A DNA stretch of 62,379 nucleotides from Zoogloea sp. Its GTDB lineage: Bacteria; Pseudomonadota; Gammaproteobacteria; Burkholderiales; Rhodocyclaceae. The position numbers and the translations under genes were made by a program. The stretch lies in NCBI GenBank assembly GCA_009026175.1, contig WBTZ01000007.1, forward strand, positions 1-62,379, read 5' to 3'. Positions 51,259-62,379 of this stretch are shown one piece after another. Numbering within the stretch: the first letter of the stretch is position 1; each line of letters begins with the position of its first letter. Below the pieces are notes generated by a model, which was not told the origin of the DNA, did not search any database, and saw nothing but the letters and a program-made list of their open reading frames with translations.

Positions 51259-52965
51259 TTACTTCTGCTCGTTGAGCTTGGCCTTCAGCAGCGCACCGAG
51301 GTTGGTGGTGCCGCTGGCAGCGGAGGCGCTGTCGGACGCCAGCTTGCTCATTGCTTCGCTTTGTTCAACCTGGTCCTTGGCACGGATGGAGAGGTTGATG
51401 CCACGGGTCTTGCGATCCACGTTGACGATCAGGGCCTCGACTTCCTCACCGACCTTCAGCAGCAGGGACAGATCGTCCACACGGTCGCGGGAGAACTCGG
51501 ACGCGCGCAGGTAGCCTTCGACGTCGTTGTTCAGGGCGATCACGGCGCCACGGGCATCCACGGTCTTCACGGTGCCATTCACGAGGGTGTTCTTGTCGTG
51601 GGTGGCAATGAAGTTGGTGAAGGGGTCGCCATCGAGCTGCTTGATGCCGAGGGAGATGCGCTCCTTCTCGACGTCGATATTCAGCACCACGGCCTCGACT
51701 TCATCGCCCTTCTTGTACTGGCGGACAGCTTCTTCGCCGGTCAGGGACCAGGACAGGTCGGACAGGTGCACCAGGCCGTCGATACCACCTTCAAGGCCGA
51801 TGAACACGCCGAAGTCGGTCAGGGACTTGATCTGACCACGGACCTTGTCGCCCTTCTTGTGGTTGATGGCGAAATCGTCCCACGGGTTGGACATGCACTG
51901 CTTCATGCCCAGGGAGATGCGGCGGCGATCTTCGTCGATCTCGAGGATCATCACTTCGACCTCGTCGCCCAGCTGGACAACCTTGGTCGGGTGGATGTTC
52001 TTGTTGGTCCAGTCCATTTCGGACACGTGAACCAGGCCCTCGATGCCCTGCTCGACTTCCACGAACGCACCGTAGTCGGTGATGTTGGTGACCTTGCCGA
52101 ACAGACGGGTACCCTGCGGGTAACGACGGGAGATGCCCACCCACGGATCTTCGCCCAGCTGCTTGAGGCCCAGGGAGACGCGGTTCTTCTCCTGGTCGAA
52201 CTTGAGCACCTTGGCTTCCAGCTCGTCGCCCACGGCCAGAACTTCGGACGGGTGACGGACACGGCGCCAGGCCAGGTCGGTGATGTGCAGCAGGCCGTCG
52301 ATGCCACCCAGATCCACGAATGCGCCGTAGTCGGTGATGTTCTTGACGATACCCTTGACGACGGTGCCTTCCTTGAGGGTCTCGAGGAGCTTCTGACGCT
52401 CTTCGCCCATGGAGGCTTCCAGCACGGCGCGACGGGACACGACCACGTTGTTGCGCTTGCGGTCGAGCTTGATCACGCGGAATTCGAATTCCTTGCCTTC
52501 GAACGGGGTGGTGTCCTTGACCGGACGCATGTCCACCAGGGAACCCGGCAGGAATGCACGGATGCCGTTCACCATGACCGTCAGGCCACCCTTCACCTTG
52601 CCGGTGATCATGCCCTTCACGAGGATCGCGTCGTTCAGTGCCTTGTCGAGGTCGTTCCAGGCGGCGATGCGCTTGGCCTTGTCGCGGGACAGGCGGGTTT
52701 CGCCGTAACCGTCTTCGAGCTGCTCGATGGCGACCTGCACGTAGTCACCGATTTCGGCCATCAGTTCGCCGCGATCGCTACGGAATTCCTCGATGGGAAT
52801 GTAGCTTTCGGACTTGAGGCCGGCGTTTACGACGACGAAATTCTGGTCGATACGCACGACTTCGGCGGTGATGACTTCACCGGCGCGCATTTCCTGACGA
52901 TTGAGGGATTCCTCGAAGAGGGCGGCAAAGCTTTCCTCGAAGGAAACAGGGGTGGCAGTGGACAT
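51259..52965 (-). CDS. rpsA: 30S ribosomal protein S1
   Basis: The 568-residue product has six S1 (OB-fold) repeats. The first two bind the ribosome and the rest capture mRNA. Repeats are clear at [60 protein letters not shown] and [20 protein letters not shown]. The start is ATG 52963-52965 ([20 protein letters not shown]); the longer in-frame extension is not conserved. It sits between aroA-cmk and ihfB as in most proteobacteria. Confidence 0.97.
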   Translation of the reverse strand: MSTATPVSFEESFAALFEESLNRQEMRAGEVITAEVVRIDQNFVVVNAGLKSESYIPIEEFRSDRGELMAEIGDYVQVAIEQLEDGYGETRLSRDKAKRIAAWNDLDKALNDAILVKGMITGKVKGGLTVMVNGIRAFLPGSLVDMRPVKDTTPFEGKEFEFRVIKLDRKRNNVVVSRRAVLEASMGEERQKLLETLKEGTVVKGIVKNITDYGAFVDLGGIDGLLHITDLAWRRVRHPSEVLAVGDELEAKVLKFDQEKNRVSLGLKQLGEDPWVGISRRYPQGTRLFGKVTNITDYGAFVEVEQGIEGLVHVSEMDWTNKNIHPTKVVQLGDEVEVMILEIDEDRRRISLGMKQCMSNPWDDFAINHKKGDKVRGQIKSLTDFGVFIGLEGGIDGLVHLSDLSWSLTGEEAVRQYKKGDEVEAVVLNIDVEKERISLGIKQLDGDPFTNFIATHDKNTLVNGTVKTVDARGAVIALNNDVEGYLRASEFSRDRVDDLSLLLKVGEEVEALIVNVDRKTRGINLSIRAKDQVEQSEAMSKLASDSASAASGTTNLGALLKAKLNEQK

Positions 52966-53058
52966 ATGAAAAAAGAACCTTACAACCGTCGCGAAACGGC
53001 TCCTGGTTGAACAACCTTCCACTCCCCGGGCGGGCAGCGGAAGACCTTAGCTGCAAAC

Positions 53059-55017
53059 TCAGTCACGAAGACCCGCCGCGCGCTCCACCACGAAATCCAC
53101 CGCCTGCTGGACGGTCAATCCGGAGGTATCGAGCAAGGTCGCATCCTCACACTGCTTCAAAGGCGCCACGGTGCGCTGGGAATCCCGCGCATCCCGTTCA
53201 TGGAGATCTTTGAGCAGATCAATCATACTAGCAGTCATTCCTTTACCGATCAACTGCTTATAACGACGTTCCGCACGGGCCTCCACGGAGGCGGTCAGGA
53301 AGATCTTGAGGTCCGCGTCCGGAAACACCACCGAGCCCATGTCGCGCCCCTCGGCAACGACGCCGGCGCCGCTGCGGTAGGCCCGCTGCCGCCAGAACAG
53401 GGCATCCCGCACCTGCGGCAGCACCGCGACCCGCGAGGCGCCTGCGGAACAGGCTTCGCTGCGGATCTCGTCGGTCACGTCGTCACCATCGAGGAGAACC
53501 CGCCCGCCCTCGAAACGGGCCGGCAATTCGGCGGCCAGCGCGGCGACGGCCCCCTCATCCTCGAGGGCCACCCCCTTGCGCAAGGCCGACAGGGCCACGA
53601 TCCGGTAGAGGGCGCCGCTGTCCAGGTGGGCAAAACCCAGGGCCTCGGCCACCAGCGCCGCCACGGTGCCCTTGCCGGAGGCGGAGGGACCGTCGATGGC
53701 CACCACCGGCACCGGCCGGGCGATGCCGGCGAAGGTCTGGAAGTACTCGGGGAAGGTCTTGTTGACACACTTCGGATCATTGATCCGCAGGTAGGTGCCG
53801 CCGAGGGTGGCCAGGGAGAAGCACATGGCCACCCGGTGATCGTCATAGGTGTCGATGACCGCCGGCAGCAGACGGGCCGGCGGGGTCACGCGGATGCTCT
53901 CGGGAAACTCCTCGACGGTCGCCCCGAGCTTGCGCAGCTCGGTCGCCATGGCGGCGATGCGGTCGGTTTCCTTGACCCGCCAGCTGCCGATGTTGCGCAG
54001 GGTGCTCGGGCCGTCGGCAAACAGGGCGGCCACCGACAGGGTCATTGCCGCATCGGGAATGTGGTTGAGATCCAGGTCAAAGGCCTTGAGACGGCCGGAG
54101 GCGGGCGCCCGGGCCTCGATCCAGTCGTCGCCCCAGGTGATCTCCGCGCCCATCACGGCCAGCGCGTCGGCAAACTTCACATCGCCCTGGATACTGCGCC
54201 GCCCTGCCCCGATGACCCGCACCGGGCCACCGCCCAGCGCACCGGCCGCCAGGAAGTAGCTGGCCGTCGAGGCATCCCCTTCCACGGCGATGCGGCCCGG
54301 CGAGCGGTAGCCCTGCCCGGCCGCCACGATGAAGCGGTTCCAGCCTTCGCGCTGCACGCTGACGCCGAAACGCTCCATCAGGTTGAGGGTGATCTCCACG
54401 TAGGGGCGGCTGATCAGCTCCCCCTCGACGTCGATGACCAGCGGCTTGTCGCGGGCCACCAGCGGCGCGGCCTGCAGCAGGCCGGTGAGGAACTGGCTCG
54501 AGACATTGCCCCGCACGCTGACCCGCTCGGCATCGAGGCGCGCGGGTTTGAGGGCCAGCGGAGGATAGCCCTCCTGCCCCAGCCATTCGACCCGGGCGCC
54601 CAGCTGCTTGAGGCCATCGACCAGATCGCCGATGGGGCGCTCATGCATGCGCGGCACCCCGGCAAGGCGCACTTCCGCGCCCTCCGCCGCCGCCGCGAGG
54701 CTGGCCGCGATGGCCGGCACCAGGGTACGGATGCTGAGCCCGGAATTGCCGACGAACAGATCGGCCTTGAGCCCGGGGAAACGCCCACCGCACCCCTTGA
54801 CCCGCAGCGCGGCCCCCTCCTCCACCACTTCCACCCCCAGGGCGACGATGGCGTTGCGCATCACCCGGGTGTCATCGGAGTCGAGCAGATCCTCGACGAG
54901 GGTCTCGCCTTCGGCCAGGGCCGCCAGCAGCAGCACCCGGTTCGAAATGCTCTTGGAGCCCGGCAGGCGCACCTGGCCCGCGGCCTTCCGCATCGGCGGC
55001 AGATCGATGAATTCCAT
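53059..55017 (-). CDS. Bifunctional EPSP synthase / cytidylate kinase
   Basis: A 652-residue fusion. Residues 1 to about 430 are AroA (5-enolpyruvylshikimate-3-phosphate synthase): [20 protein letters not shown] at 19-38, later [11 protein letters not shown] and DYK-like IRVKESDR equivalent [12 protein letters not shown]. Residues from about 437 are CMP kinase with P-loop [12 protein letters not shown] and [20 protein letters not shown]. The two are separate adjacent genes in most bacteria; fused forms are known in some betaproteobacteria. There is no frameshift or stop at the junction ([13 protein letters not shown]). Start ATG 55015-55017. Confidence 0.95.
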   Translation of the reverse strand: MEFIDLPPMRKAAGQVRLPGSKSISNRVLLLAALAEGETLVEDLLDSDDTRVMRNAIVALGVEVVEEGAALRVKGCGGRFPGLKADLFVGNSGLSIRTLVPAIAASLAAAAEGAEVRLAGVPRMHERPIGDLVDGLKQLGARVEWLGQEGYPPLALKPARLDAERVSVRGNVSSQFLTGLLQAAPLVARDKPLVIDVEGELISRPYVEITLNLMERFGVSVQREGWNRFIVAAGQGYRSPGRIAVEGDASTASYFLAAGALGGGPVRVIGAGRRSIQGDVKFADALAVMGAEITWGDDWIEARAPASGRLKAFDLDLNHIPDAAMTLSVAALFADGPSTLRNIGSWRVKETDRIAAMATELRKLGATVEEFPESIRVTPPARLLPAVIDTYDDHRVAMCFSLATLGGTYLRINDPKCVNKTFPEYFQTFAGIARPVPVVAIDGPSASGKGTVAALVAEALGFAHLDSGALYRIVALSALRKGVALEDEGAVAALAAELPARFEGGRVLLDGDDVTDEIRSEACSAGASRVAVLPQVRDALFWRQRAYRSGAGVVAEGRDMGSVVFPDADLKIFLTASVEARAERRYKQLIGKGMTASMIDLLKDLHERDARDSQRTVAPLKQCEDATLLDTSGLTVQQAVDFVVERAAGLRD

Positions 55018-55031
55018 GGAAAATCCTTGTA

Positions 55032-55925
55032 TTACTCGCCCGAGGGCGTCGCAGGGAAAGCCTTGTCGGCCCATTCGTTGCGGGCCCGGCTGGCATCGGC
55101 GAAGACCGCCTCCAGCGAAGGGCCGTTGCCGTCCAGCAGGAGCGCCCGCAGGTAGGCCAGTTCGGACAGGTAGGCATCCAGCTCGGCCAGCAGGGAATGC
55201 CGGTTGGCCATGCAGATATCGCGCCACATCTCGGGGTGGCTGCCCGCCACCCGGGTGAAGTCGCGGAAGCCGCTGGCCGCATAGCTGAACAGCTGCTCGG
55301 CATTGGCCCGGCCGGCCAGGTCGTGCACCAGGCCGAAAGCCAGCAGATGCGGCAGGTGGCTGACCGCGGCAAAGACCCGGTCATGCTCCTGGGGGCTCAT
55401 TTCGTGCAGCACGGCCCCACAGGCCGCCCACATGTCGCGGACCCGGGCCACGGCCTCCGGCGTGTTCTCGGGCAAGGGGGTGACGACCACCTTGCGCCCC
55501 CGGTAGAGCTCGGCCTGGGCGGCCGCCGGGCCGCTCTTTTCGGCACCGGCGATGGGATGGGCTGGCACCACGGTGGCCAGGTGGGCGCCAAGATGGCGGT
55601 AGATGGCCTCGATCACGTCGCGCTTGGTGCTGCCGGCATCGGTGACGATCGTGCCAGGCGCCAGGTGCGGCGCGATCGCGGCGGCGACGGCATCCATCTG
55701 CCCGACGGGCATGGCCAGCAACACGATGCTTGCGCCGTCGAGGGCGTCGGCCCAGTCGGTGGCAATCTCGTCGATGACCCCAAGCTGCCGGGCCATGGCC
55801 AGCGGCTCGGGCCGCCGGCCGACGCCGACGATGCGATTGACCAACCGGGCCCGGCGCAGCGCCAGCGCCACCGAGCCACCGATCAGGCCAACGCCGCAGA
55901 CGACCAGCTTGTCGATCTTGTCCAC
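55032..55925 (-). CDS. tyrA: Prephenate dehydrogenase
   Basis: The 297-residue NAD(P)-dependent enzyme converts prephenate to 4-hydroxyphenylpyruvate for tyrosine synthesis. Rossmann motif [16 protein letters not shown] at 8-23; the catalytic His lies in [20 protein letters not shown]. It has no fused chorismate mutase; that activity is in pheA downstream. Part of the hisC-tyrA-aroA aromatic cluster, 12 bases after hisC. Confidence 0.94.
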   Translation of the reverse strand: MDKIDKLVVCGVGLIGGSVALALRRARLVNRIVGVGRRPEPLAMARQLGVIDEIATDWADALDGASIVLLAMPVGQMDAVAAAIAPHLAPGTIVTDAGSTKRDVIEAIYRHLGAHLATVVPAHPIAGAEKSGPAAAQAELYRGRKVVVTPLPENTPEAVARVRDMWAACGAVLHEMSPQEHDRVFAAVSHLPHLLAFGLVHDLAGRANAEQLFSYAASGFRDFTRVAGSHPEMWRDICMANRHSLLAELDAYLSELAYLRALLLDGNGPSLEAVFADASRARNEWADKAFPATPSGE

Positions 55926-55937
55926 GCCCCGCTCCGC

Positions 55938-57035
55938 TCAGGCCAGCGCGGCCGGCAGGGCCTCGAGGAAGCGTGCGTTCTCGCTCTCCAGGCCGATCGA
56001 CACACGCAGCCATTCCGGCATGCCGTAGGCCGCGATGGGGCGCACGATGACGCCCTGGCGCAGCAGGCCTGCATTGACCTTGGCGCCGTCGCCGACCTTG
56101 AAGGTCACGAAGTTGCCGGCAGAGGGGATCCAGTCCAGCCCCAGGCGGGCAAAACCCTCCGTGAGCTGGGCCATGCCGGCCAGGTTCATCTCGAAGCTGC
56201 GTTGCAGGAAGTCGTCATCGAACAGGGCGGCGGCGGCGGCGGCCAGGCCCACGCTGGTCACGTTGAAGGGCTGGCGGACCCGGTTCAGCAGGTCGATCAC
56301 CTCCGGATTGCCCAGGCCGTAGCCCACCCGCAGGCCGGCCAGGCCATAGGCCTTGGAGAAGGTGCGGCTGATCAGCAGATTGGGGAAGCGCTCGATCCAG
56401 GCGATGGCGTCGTAACGCTGGGCCGGCGCGAGGTATTCGGTATAGGCCTCGTCCAGCACCACCAGCACCTCGGCAGGCACGCGGGCGAGGAAGGCCTCGA
56501 GCTCGGGGCCGGGCACGAAGGTACCGGTCGGGTTGTTGGGGTTGGCGATGAAGATGACCCGGGTCGCCGGGGTGATGGCGGCCAGCATGGCCTCCAGGTC
56601 ATGGCCGAAGTTCTTCGCCGGCACTTCGATGCCCCGCGCCCCGGCTGCCTGGGTGGCCAGGGGATACACGGCAAAGGCATGCTGGGCGTAGACAGCATCG
56701 CGGTCCGGCCCGAGAAAGGCCCCGGCCGCCAGCTCGAGGATGTCGTTGGAACCATTGCCCAGGACGATCTGGCTCATCTTCACGCCATAGCGGCGGCACA
56801 GGGCGTCCTTCAGCTCGAAGCCGTTGCCATCCGGGTAGCGGGCGATGTCGGCCAGGGAGGCATTGATCGCCGCGCGGGTGCGCTCGCCGATGCCCAGCGG
56901 ATTTTCGTTGGAGGCCAGCTTGACGATGGACGCCTCGGCCAGGCCCATCTCCCGGGCCAGCTCCGAGATGGGCTTGCCCGGCTGGTAGGGGGAAATCGCC
57001 CGGATGTGGGCAGGCGCCAGATCACACACACGCAT
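55938..57035 (-). CDS. hisC: Histidinol-phosphate / aromatic aminotransferase
   Basis: A 365-residue class I/II PLP aminotransferase. PLP Lys in LISRTFSKAYGLAGLRVGYG; NPNNPTG and LDEAYTEY bind the cofactor. Its place between pheA and tyrA suggests it mainly transaminates phenylpyruvate and 4-hydroxyphenylpyruvate, as second hisC copies in betaproteobacterial aromatic clusters do. Whether it also serves histidine synthesis cannot be told from this window. Confidence 0.9.
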   Translation of the reverse strand: MRVCDLAPAHIRAISPYQPGKPISELAREMGLAEASIVKLASNENPLGIGERTRAAINASLADIARYPDGNGFELKDALCRRYGVKMSQIVLGNGSNDILELAAGAFLGPDRDAVYAQHAFAVYPLATQAAGARGIEVPAKNFGHDLEAMLAAITPATRVIFIANPNNPTGTFVPGPELEAFLARVPAEVLVVLDEAYTEYLAPAQRYDAIAWIERFPNLLISRTFSKAYGLAGLRVGYGLGNPEVIDLLNRVRQPFNVTSVGLAAAAAALFDDDFLQRSFEMNLAGMAQLTEGFARLGLDWIPSAGNFVTFKVGDGAKVNAGLLRQGVIVRPIAAYGMPEWLRVSIGLESENARFLEALPAALA

Positions 57036-57049
57036 GGAAAACTCCGGAA

Positions 57050-58141
57050 TCAGTAAACAGCCTGGGGATAGGAGCCCAGGATCTTGAGGTAAGCCGCGCG
57101 GCCCGCCAGGTCATCAAGGGCGGCCTTGACGGCCGGATCGTCCCGGTGGCCTTCGATATCCACGTAGAACACGTATTCCCAAAGTGCGGCACGGGCCGGA
57201 CGGGACTCCAGGCGGTTCATGGAGACCCCCGCCTCGGCAAAGGGCGCCAGCAGCTCGTGCACAGCGCCGGGCCGGTTGGCCGCGGACAGGATCAGGGAGG
57301 TCTTGTCCGCTCCGGTCCGGCCCGCGTCGTGACGACCCAGCACCAGGAAACGGGTGGTGTTGTTGGGTTCATCCTCGATGCTCTCGACCAGGCGCGGCAG
57401 ATCGTAGCGCTCGGAGGCAGCCTCGCCCGCAATGGCGGCGGCGCCCGGCTCGATGGAGGCCAGACGGGCGGCCTCGGCGTTGCTGCCCACCGAGATGCGG
57501 GGGACGCCCGGCAGGGAACGGTTCAGCCACTCGTGACACTGGGCCAGGGACTGGGCATGGGAATAGACCTTGGTGATCTTGCCCAGCTCGGTCTCCCGGG
57601 TCATCAGGTGCTGGTGTATGCGCAGCACAACCTCACCGCAGATCTTGAGCGACGAACCGAGGAGCAGGTCGAGGGTACGACCCACGGCGCCTTCGGTGGA
57701 GTTCTCGACCGGCGCCACGCCATAATGGGCGTGCCCCGCCTCGACCTCGCGGAACACGTCGTCGATGGTGCCCTGGGGCGCCAGCCGGGCGGCGTGCCCG
57801 AAATGCTTGACCGCGGCGCTCTCGGAGAAGGTGCCGAGGGGGCCGAGGAAGGCGATGCCCAGCGGCGTCTCGAGGGACAGGCAGGCGGACATGACCTCAC
57901 GGAAGAAGAAGGTCACGCTCTCGTTGGGCAAGGGCCCCTCGTTGAGCGACTGGATCCGCCGCAGCACCTGGGCTTCCCGCTCCGGCCGGTAGATGTAGCC
58001 GGCATCGCCGTACCTGGCCTTGATCTCGCCCACGTGCTGGGCACACTTGGCGCGCTGGTTGAGCAGCGCCAGCATCTGGGCATCAATGGCGTCGATCTGC
58101 TCGCGCACCACACCCAGTTCCTGCAGCATCCCTTCGTTCAT
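57050..58141 (-). CDS. pheA: Bifunctional chorismate mutase / prephenate dehydratase
   Basis: A 363-residue enzyme of phenylalanine synthesis. Residues about 1-90 form an AroQ chorismate mutase (REQIDAIDAQMLALLNQRAK). The dehydratase domain contains NSTEGAVGRTLDLLL and the TRF motif (NTTRFLVLGR). The C-terminal ACT domain has the Phe-binding ESRP (MNRLESRPARAALWEYVFYV), so feedback inhibition by phenylalanine is expected. I chose ATG 58139-58141 with AGGAGCGGGA upstream. Confidence 0.96.
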   Translation of the reverse strand: MNEGMLQELGVVREQIDAIDAQMLALLNQRAKCAQHVGEIKARYGDAGYIYRPEREAQVLRRIQSLNEGPLPNESVTFFFREVMSACLSLETPLGIAFLGPLGTFSESAAVKHFGHAARLAPQGTIDDVFREVEAGHAHYGVAPVENSTEGAVGRTLDLLLGSSLKICGEVVLRIHQHLMTRETELGKITKVYSHAQSLAQCHEWLNRSLPGVPRISVGSNAEAARLASIEPGAAAIAGEAASERYDLPRLVESIEDEPNNTTRFLVLGRHDAGRTGADKTSLILSAANRPGAVHELLAPFAEAGVSMNRLESRPARAALWEYVFYVDIEGHRDDPAVKAALDDLAGRAAYLKILGSYPQAVY

Positions 58142-58170
58142 TCCCGCTCCTGACAACGAAACCGCTCCGC

Positions 58171-59253
58171 TCAACCCTTGCGGGCAGCGAAATCCTGCAT
58201 CAGCGCCACCAGCGCCTCCACACCCTCGAGGCTCATGGCGTTGTAGATCGACGCCCGCATGCCACCCACCGACTTGTGCCCCTTCAGCCCGGACAGGCGC
58301 AGCTCGGCGGCCTCTGCCAGGAAGTCGGCATCCAGGGCCGGATTGGCCAGGGTGAAGGGCACATTCATGCGCGAGCGGCAGGACAGCTCCACCGGATTGC
58401 GGTAGAAGCCGCCGCTGGCCTCGATGGCGTCGTAGAGCTTGCCCGCCTTGGCGGCGTTGGTCTGCGCCACGGCCGTCAGCCCCCCTTGCGCCTTGAGATC
58501 CTTGAAGATCAGGCCCGCCAGGTAGATGCCGAAGGTCGGCGGTGTGTTGAGCATGGAACCATGCTCGGCCATGACGGCGTAGTCCATCACCCCCGGGGTG
58601 ATCGCCGAGGCCTTGCCGAGCAGGTCTTCCCGCACGATCACGATGACCAGGCCGGCGGGGCCGATGTTCTTTTGCGCGCCGGCGTAGATCAGGCCGTAGC
58701 GCGACACATCCATCGGCCGCGACAGGATGTGGGAGCTCATGTCGGCCACCAGCGGCACTCCCGCCGGCGCCTCCGGCAGATCGAACATCTCGACGCCGTG
58801 GATGGTCTCGTTGGTGCAGATATGCAGATAGGCCGCCTGGGGGTCGAGCTTGAGCTCGTCCCCACGGGGCAGCCGGGTGAAGGCGTCGGCCTCGGTGCTG
58901 CCAGCCAGGCGCACGGCGCCGAAGGGCTGGGCCTCCTTGTAGGCCTTCTTGGACCAGGCGCCGGTGACGATGTAGTCGGCCGAGCGCCCCGCCAGCAGGT
59001 TCATGGGAATCTGGGCGAACTGCTGGGTGGCCCCGCCCTGCAGGAAGAGCACCTTGTAGTTGGCCGGAATGCCCATCAACTCGCGCAGGTCGGCTTCGGC
59101 CTCGGCGATGACGCCGGCGAAGTCCTTGCCCCGGTGGCTCATCTCCATGATGCCCATGCCCCGGCCACGCCAGTCGAGGAGTTCATCGCGAACCTGCTCC
59201 AGCACGGTGGTAGGCAGGACGGCCGGACCGGCCGAGAAGTTGAATATCCGCAT
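58171..59253 (-). CDS. serC: Phosphoserine aminotransferase
   Basis: The 360-residue PLP enzyme makes phosphoserine for serine and, in the pyridoxal pathway, 4-phosphohydroxythreonine. N-terminal FNFSAGPAVLPTTVLEQV; PLP Lys in IYAGAQKNIGPAGLVIVI; C-terminal GHKSVGGMRASIYNAMSLEG. It lies between gyrA and pheA, the usual betaproteobacterial order, and is co-directional with the aromatic genes. Confidence 0.97.
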   Translation of the reverse strand: MRIFNFSAGPAVLPTTVLEQVRDELLDWRGRGMGIMEMSHRGKDFAGVIAEAEADLRELMGIPANYKVLFLQGGATQQFAQIPMNLLAGRSADYIVTGAWSKKAYKEAQPFGAVRLAGSTEADAFTRLPRGDELKLDPQAAYLHICTNETIHGVEMFDLPEAPAGVPLVADMSSHILSRPMDVSRYGLIYAGAQKNIGPAGLVIVIVREDLLGKASAITPGVMDYAVMAEHGSMLNTPPTFGIYLAGLIFKDLKAQGGLTAVAQTNAAKAGKLYDAIEASGGFYRNPVELSCRSRMNVPFTLANPALDADFLAEAAELRLSGLKGHKSVGGMRASIYNAMSLEGVEALVALMQDFAARKG

Positions 59254-59280
59254 CGTCTGAATCCTTGTAGCTCGTTCCGC

Positions 59281-61881
<2,601 letters not shown>

Positions 61882-62001
61882 GGCTACCGCGAGAATTCAA
61901 CGATTCGTCGGAAAGACGAAAAACATAGAGTTTAGCACGCCGCCGATGCCCCATTCCCGCCTCCTGTGCACCGAAACGGGGCGCCGGCATTTGCACGCCG
62001 A

Positions 62002-62031
62002 TTGTGAGCGCCAGCCCTCATATGCTCTAAT
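62002..62031 (+). promoter_or_regulatory. Putative sigma-70 promoter for ompA-type gene
   Basis: TTGTGA (62002-62007) and TCTAAT (62026-62031) are separated by 18 bp, with 4/6 and 5/6 matches to consensus, about 65 bp before the ompA ATG. Inferred from sequence only. Confidence 0.35.
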
Positions 62032-62095
62032 CCGGCCGCTACCGACAACACCAGACGGGCGCTCAAGCGCCTCATCCGTTCCGAGGAGAAAATCC

Positions 62096-62379
62096 ATGAC
62101 CGCAAGCACCTTTCGCCTGGCCACCACGACGCTTCTGATGCTCACCAGCCTCTCGACGATGGCCCAATCGAAGGACATCGTCGTCGACCCGAAGGGCGAT
62201 GTCCCCTACGTAACCGACCAGCGCAACGTCGTCACCAAGAGCGGCTCCGACCTGTGCTGGCGCACCGGTTACTGGACGCCCGGCGCAGCTGGCGAGGCCA
62301 AGGCCGGCGAACGCCCGGTCGGCTGCGAATGCGACAAGGACGTGGTCGGAACCGAAAAGTGTGCGCCGCCGGCCCCAGC
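62096..62379 (+). CDS. OmpA-family outer membrane protein (5' part, cut by window end)
   Basis: Starts at ATG 62096 with GAGGAG upstream and runs open to the window end. The first ~22 residues form a signal peptide (FRLATTTLLMLTSLSTMAQS). Then come the betaproteobacterial OmpA N-terminal features: PYVTDQRNVVTKSGSDLCWR, TGYWTPGAAG and the GCECDKD segment with paired cysteines. The C-terminal peptidoglycan-binding OmpA domain is beyond the window. Divergent from gyrA across a 214-bp gap. Confidence 0.88.
   Translation, partial: MTASTFRLATTTLLMLTSLSTMAQSKDIVVDPKGDVPYVTDQRNVVTKSGSDLCWRTGYWTPGAAGEAKAGERPVGCECDKDVVGTEKCAPPAP

Noticed and set aside
53200-55155. 651-codon plus-strand frame opposite aroA-cmk
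   Set aside because: It is an antisense shadow in GC-rich DNA, with no ribosome binding site and no domain; all catalytic motifs are on the minus strand.

Overview
This window is a stretch of GC-rich betaproteobacterial chromosome, most likely from the Rhodocyclales (Azospira/Dechloromonas/Thauera type). The placement is inferred from gene content and order, not from a search. Supporting order includes gyrA-serC-pheA-hisC-tyrA-aroA/cmk-rpsA-ihfB-lapA-lapB, an fused AroA-Cmk protein, and thrS-infC-rpmI-rplT-pheS-pheT-ihfA. An A+T-richer siphovirus prophage of about 34.8 kb interrupts the chromosome. It lies between orn (oligoribonuclease, minus strand) and an M48 peptidase gene (plus strand), which would be divergent neighbours without it.

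PROPHAGE (about 598-35395). A tyrosine integrase sits at the right end. Copies of a short GACTGyAyGCTACG-like direct repeat lie just inside both ends and look like integrase arm sites. A 12-bp near-identical repeat containing TGCCATAAT lies at both junctions and on the left covers the orn start codon. The left arm holds an H-NS-type protein, two homing-endonuclease-like genes, a displaced gpZ-like tail gene and a lone PD-(D/E)XK nuclease. Next comes an 800-bp non-coding region with four TGTGCAAAAAAGT iterons and a large dyad, followed by a 609-residue protein. I read that protein as a minimal family-A-type polymerase from its motifs A, B and C. From 9.2 to 31.1 kb the late genes follow lambda order: Nu1, A, a W-like gene, B, fused protease/capsid, FII-like, U, V, G/GT with a -1 slippery site, H, M, L, K, I, J, then fibre genes including a collar fibre and a BspA-type leucine-rich repeat protein. 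The right arm carries a small coiled-coil/membrane protein, an antisense HNH gene, a DUF6876-like protein, and two tandem DUF2971 paralogues co-directional with the integrase.

I found no recognisable CI/Cro repressor, excisionase or endolysin. The prophage either uses unfamiliar regulators and lysis proteins or has lost them.

HOST REGIONS. Right of the prophage are ste24-like peptidase and rsgA (plus). The minus strand then carries an orphan Anbu-type proteasome relative, the merR-like/ihfA/pheT/pheS and rplT/rpmI/infC/thrS translation cluster (infC starts at AUC), tRNA-Val(GAC), a DEDD exonuclease, cysM, UDP-glucose dehydrogenase, lapB, lapA, ihfB, rpsA, a bifunctional aroA-cmk, tyrA, hisC, pheA, serC and gyrA. 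The window ends in the 5' part of an ompA-type gene. The main systems worth testing are the polymerase/iteron replication module, the integrase-DUF2971-DUF2971 operon, and the way the phage replaces the orn promoter.
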